7,013 nt of DNA from Flavobacteriaceae bacterium (GTDB lineage Bacteria > Bacteroidota > Bacteroidia > Flavobacteriales > Flavobacteriaceae). Shown here in pieces: positions 5,952 through 7,013 of the stretch. Under the pieces are notes generated by a model. The model saw nothing but the letters and a program-made list of their open reading frames with translations, did not search any database and was not told the origin of the DNA. The stretch covers positions 1 to 7,013 of the forward strand of contig CANHNG010000093.1 of assembly GCA_947461915.1 (NCBI GenBank), read 5' to 3'. Numbering within the stretch: position 1 is the first letter of the stretch; each line of letters begins with the position of its first letter. The translations under genes and the position numbers were made by a program.

Positions 5952-6678
5952 TTTGAATTGCGACATGGGAGAAGGAATGCTCAATGATGCCGCTATTATG
6001 CCGTACATTACATCGGTAAATATTGCTTGCGGTTATCATGCTGGAAATGAAACCATCATGCAACAAACCATTGAATTGGCATTGGCCCATAATGCAAAAA
6101 TTGGTGCGCATCCTTCTTTTCCGGATATACAGAATTTTGGAAGAACCAATATGAATTTTCTTCCTGATGAGGTTCATGATATGGTTAATCGACAAATCGA
6201 ATTGCTCTCTGCTATTGCCTCAAAAAACAACTGCCATTTGCATCATGTAAAACCTCATGGAGCATTGTATAATATGGCTTCAAAAGATGAAAATTTGGCC
6301 TCAGCCATTTGTAATGCCATTATAGAAATTAATCCAGATTTACAAGTATATGCACAAAGCGGCAGTGCGTTAATCAAAGTTGCTGCGGGAATGGGTTTAA
6401 AAACGTGCAATGAGGTTTTTGCCGATCGTACCTACCAACCTGATGGAACGTTGACTCCAAGAACGGATAAAAATGCGTTATTGCATAATGAAGAAGAAGT
6501 GATAGCTCATGTATTACAAATGGTACAAAAACAAACAGTGTTGGCTAATGGTAAAGAAATTCCAGTAAAAGCAGATACTATTTGTGTTCATGGTGATGGG
6601 GAACTTGCCCTTAATTTCATAAAACGAATTCACGATACATTACAATTAAATAACATTAAAATACAACCTATTTTATGA
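5935..6678 (+). CDS. pxpA: 5-oxoprolinase subunit PxpA (LamB/YcsF family)
   Basis: The third subunit of ATP-dependent 5-oxoprolinase, 247 residues, the usual length for the family (about 245-255). Conserved blocks: DLNCDMGEG (6-14), SVNIACGYHAGN (27-38), IGAHPSFPD (56-64) followed by FGR, HVKPHGALYN (104-113), EVFADRTY (160-167) with DGTLTPR (170-176), and ICVHGDG (216-222). The Asp and His residues in these blocks correspond to the pocket expected for the metal- or oxoproline-binding site of the family. DMGEG in place of the commoner DLGEGFG is a mild variation. The start at 5935 gives MGISVDLNCD, the normal family N-terminus, and no other start is possible without losing DLNCD. It overlaps the last 17 nt of pxpBC in another frame, and its own stop shares ATGA with the next start, so translational coupling is likely. 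The product would act with PxpBC to recycle 5-oxoproline, which forms spontaneously from glutamine and from glutathione metabolism, to glutamate. Confidence 0.95.
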   Translation: MGISVDLNCDMGEGMLNDAAIMPYITSVNIACGYHAGNETIMQQTIELALAHNAKIGAHPSFPDIQNFGRTNMNFLPDEVHDMVNRQIELLSAIASKNNCHLHHVKPHGALYNMASKDENLASAICNAIIEINPDLQVYAQSGSALIKVAAGMGLKTCNEVFADRTYQPDGTLTPRTDKNALLHNEEEVIAHVLQMVQKQTVLANGKEIPVKADTICVHGDGELALNFIKRIHDTLQLNNIKIQPIL

Positions 6679-6947
6679 GCAAAAAAATAAATACAGCCTA
6701 TTACGGTGCTGCTTTTTTAATCGCTACATCCGCTATTGGTCCAGGATTTTTGAACAGTACTTCAGTTTTTTCTTCAAAACTGTATGCTAGTTTTGGTTTC
6801 GCTATATTGATTTCTATTCTTATTGATATTATAGCTCAAATTAATATTTGGAGAATCATAACAATAGCGAATAAGCCTGCTCAAGAATTTTCTAATGAAC
6901 TCCGACCAGGATTGGGTAATTTCCTTTCTATAATGATTATTAATTGA
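6675..6947 (+). CDS. NRAMP-family transporter (YcsG-like), truncated to 90 residues; possible pseudogene
   Basis: The N-terminus reads like an NRAMP-family divalent-metal transporter of the YcsG type, which neighbours ycsF/kipI/kipA in B. subtilis. Helix 1 (about 9-31) contains SAIGPGFLNST, the family's position of the DPGN metal motif but without the Asp, as in the oxoprolinase-linked branch. Helix 2 (about 38-58) ends in DIIAQINIWRI, then comes the loop KPAQEFSNELRPGLG leading into helix 3. The frame then stops at TGA (6945-6947), in the middle of helix 3, where relatives continue with a GGLAFNIGN-like block. A full member has about 400 residues and 11 or so helices, so this product cannot be a working transporter by itself. 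None of the three frames after the stop restores the expected NRAMP sequence within the 66 bases left, which speaks against a simple one-base indel at that point. Deletion, rearrangement or natural remnant are possible. The start is fixed by the ATGA overlap with pxpA. Confidence 0.72.
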   Translation: MSKKINTAYYGAAFLIATSAIGPGFLNSTSVFSSKLYASFGFAILISILIDIIAQINIWRIITIANKPAQEFSNELRPGLGNFLSIMIIN

Positions 6948-7013
6948 TGCGAATATTTTTGTTTTTGGCAGCTTTGGGCATGTTTATGAAAGGTTTAACT
7001 TTAAGTGATAGTA
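6947..7013 (+). CDS. Unidentified hydrophobic N-terminus, 3'-partial
   Basis: An ATG at 6947 overlaps the preceding TGA as TGATG and opens a frame of at least 22 codons that is still open at the window edge. It begins MRIFLFLAALGMFMKGLTLS. One basic residue and a run of hydrophobic residues suggest a signal peptide or a first membrane helix. I do not recognise the protein. It could be the next gene of the operon, or a continuation of a rearranged transporter reading in another frame. The stop-start coupling is the main support for it being translated. Confidence 0.4.
   Translation, partial: MRIFLFLAALGMFMKGLTLSDS

Noticed and set aside
6930..6960. A simple one-base frameshift explaining the short NRAMP-like frame
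   Set aside because: Translating the three forward frames after 6947 does not give the expected family sequence; the only frame that stays open starts at the TGATG and does not resemble NRAMP helix 3, so a one-base indel at this point is not enough.

Overview
The window looks like the chromosome of a Bacteroidota bacterium, most probably a Flavobacterium-like member of the Flavobacteriaceae. The DNA is AT-rich. Starts are preceded by A-rich leaders rather than Shine-Dalgarno GGAGG boxes, one intergenic segment matches the Bacteroidota promoter form TAnnTTTG, and the proteins read as flavobacterial members of their families. This is an inference from sequence style, not a database match. Every gene lies on the + strand. 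I saw no tRNA, rRNA, CRISPR array, insertion sequence or phage gene.

Left part (1-3270): the 3' part of an ABC transporter ATPase gene (Walker A lies off the window), then its ABC-2 type NatB/YhaP-like permease, then an NtrC-family response regulator. The ATPase and permease form a NatAB-like exporter. The regulator has a complete receiver domain and AAA+ core, but its sigma-54 contact loop reads GAFTSA instead of GAFTGA and it has no C-terminal DNA-binding domain.

Middle (3271-4313): an AT-rich spacer with an imperfect inverted repeat, then a small solitary DEAD-box-like domain (no second RecA domain, DDAD in place of DEAD, acidic tail), then a 72-residue DUF2007-like protein. A weak hairpin with a T-run follows and probably ends this unit. 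A candidate Bacteroidota promoter for the next operon overlaps the hairpin region.

Right part (4314-7013): a 5-oxoprolinase operon. PxpB and PxpC are fused into one 545-residue protein. pxpA overlaps it by 17 nt, and an NRAMP-like (YcsG-type) transporter gene overlaps pxpA by ATGA. The same partners (ycsF, ycsG, kipI, kipA) are neighbours in Bacillus subtilis. PxpABC opens 5-oxoproline to glutamate using ATP. The NRAMP-like reading frame stops after 90 codons, where the family normally runs to about 400. Its stop is joined by TGATG to a new hydrophobic reading frame that leaves the window. This truncation, the altered regulator and the degenerate DEAD protein are the most unusual points. I found no convincing wholly new system.
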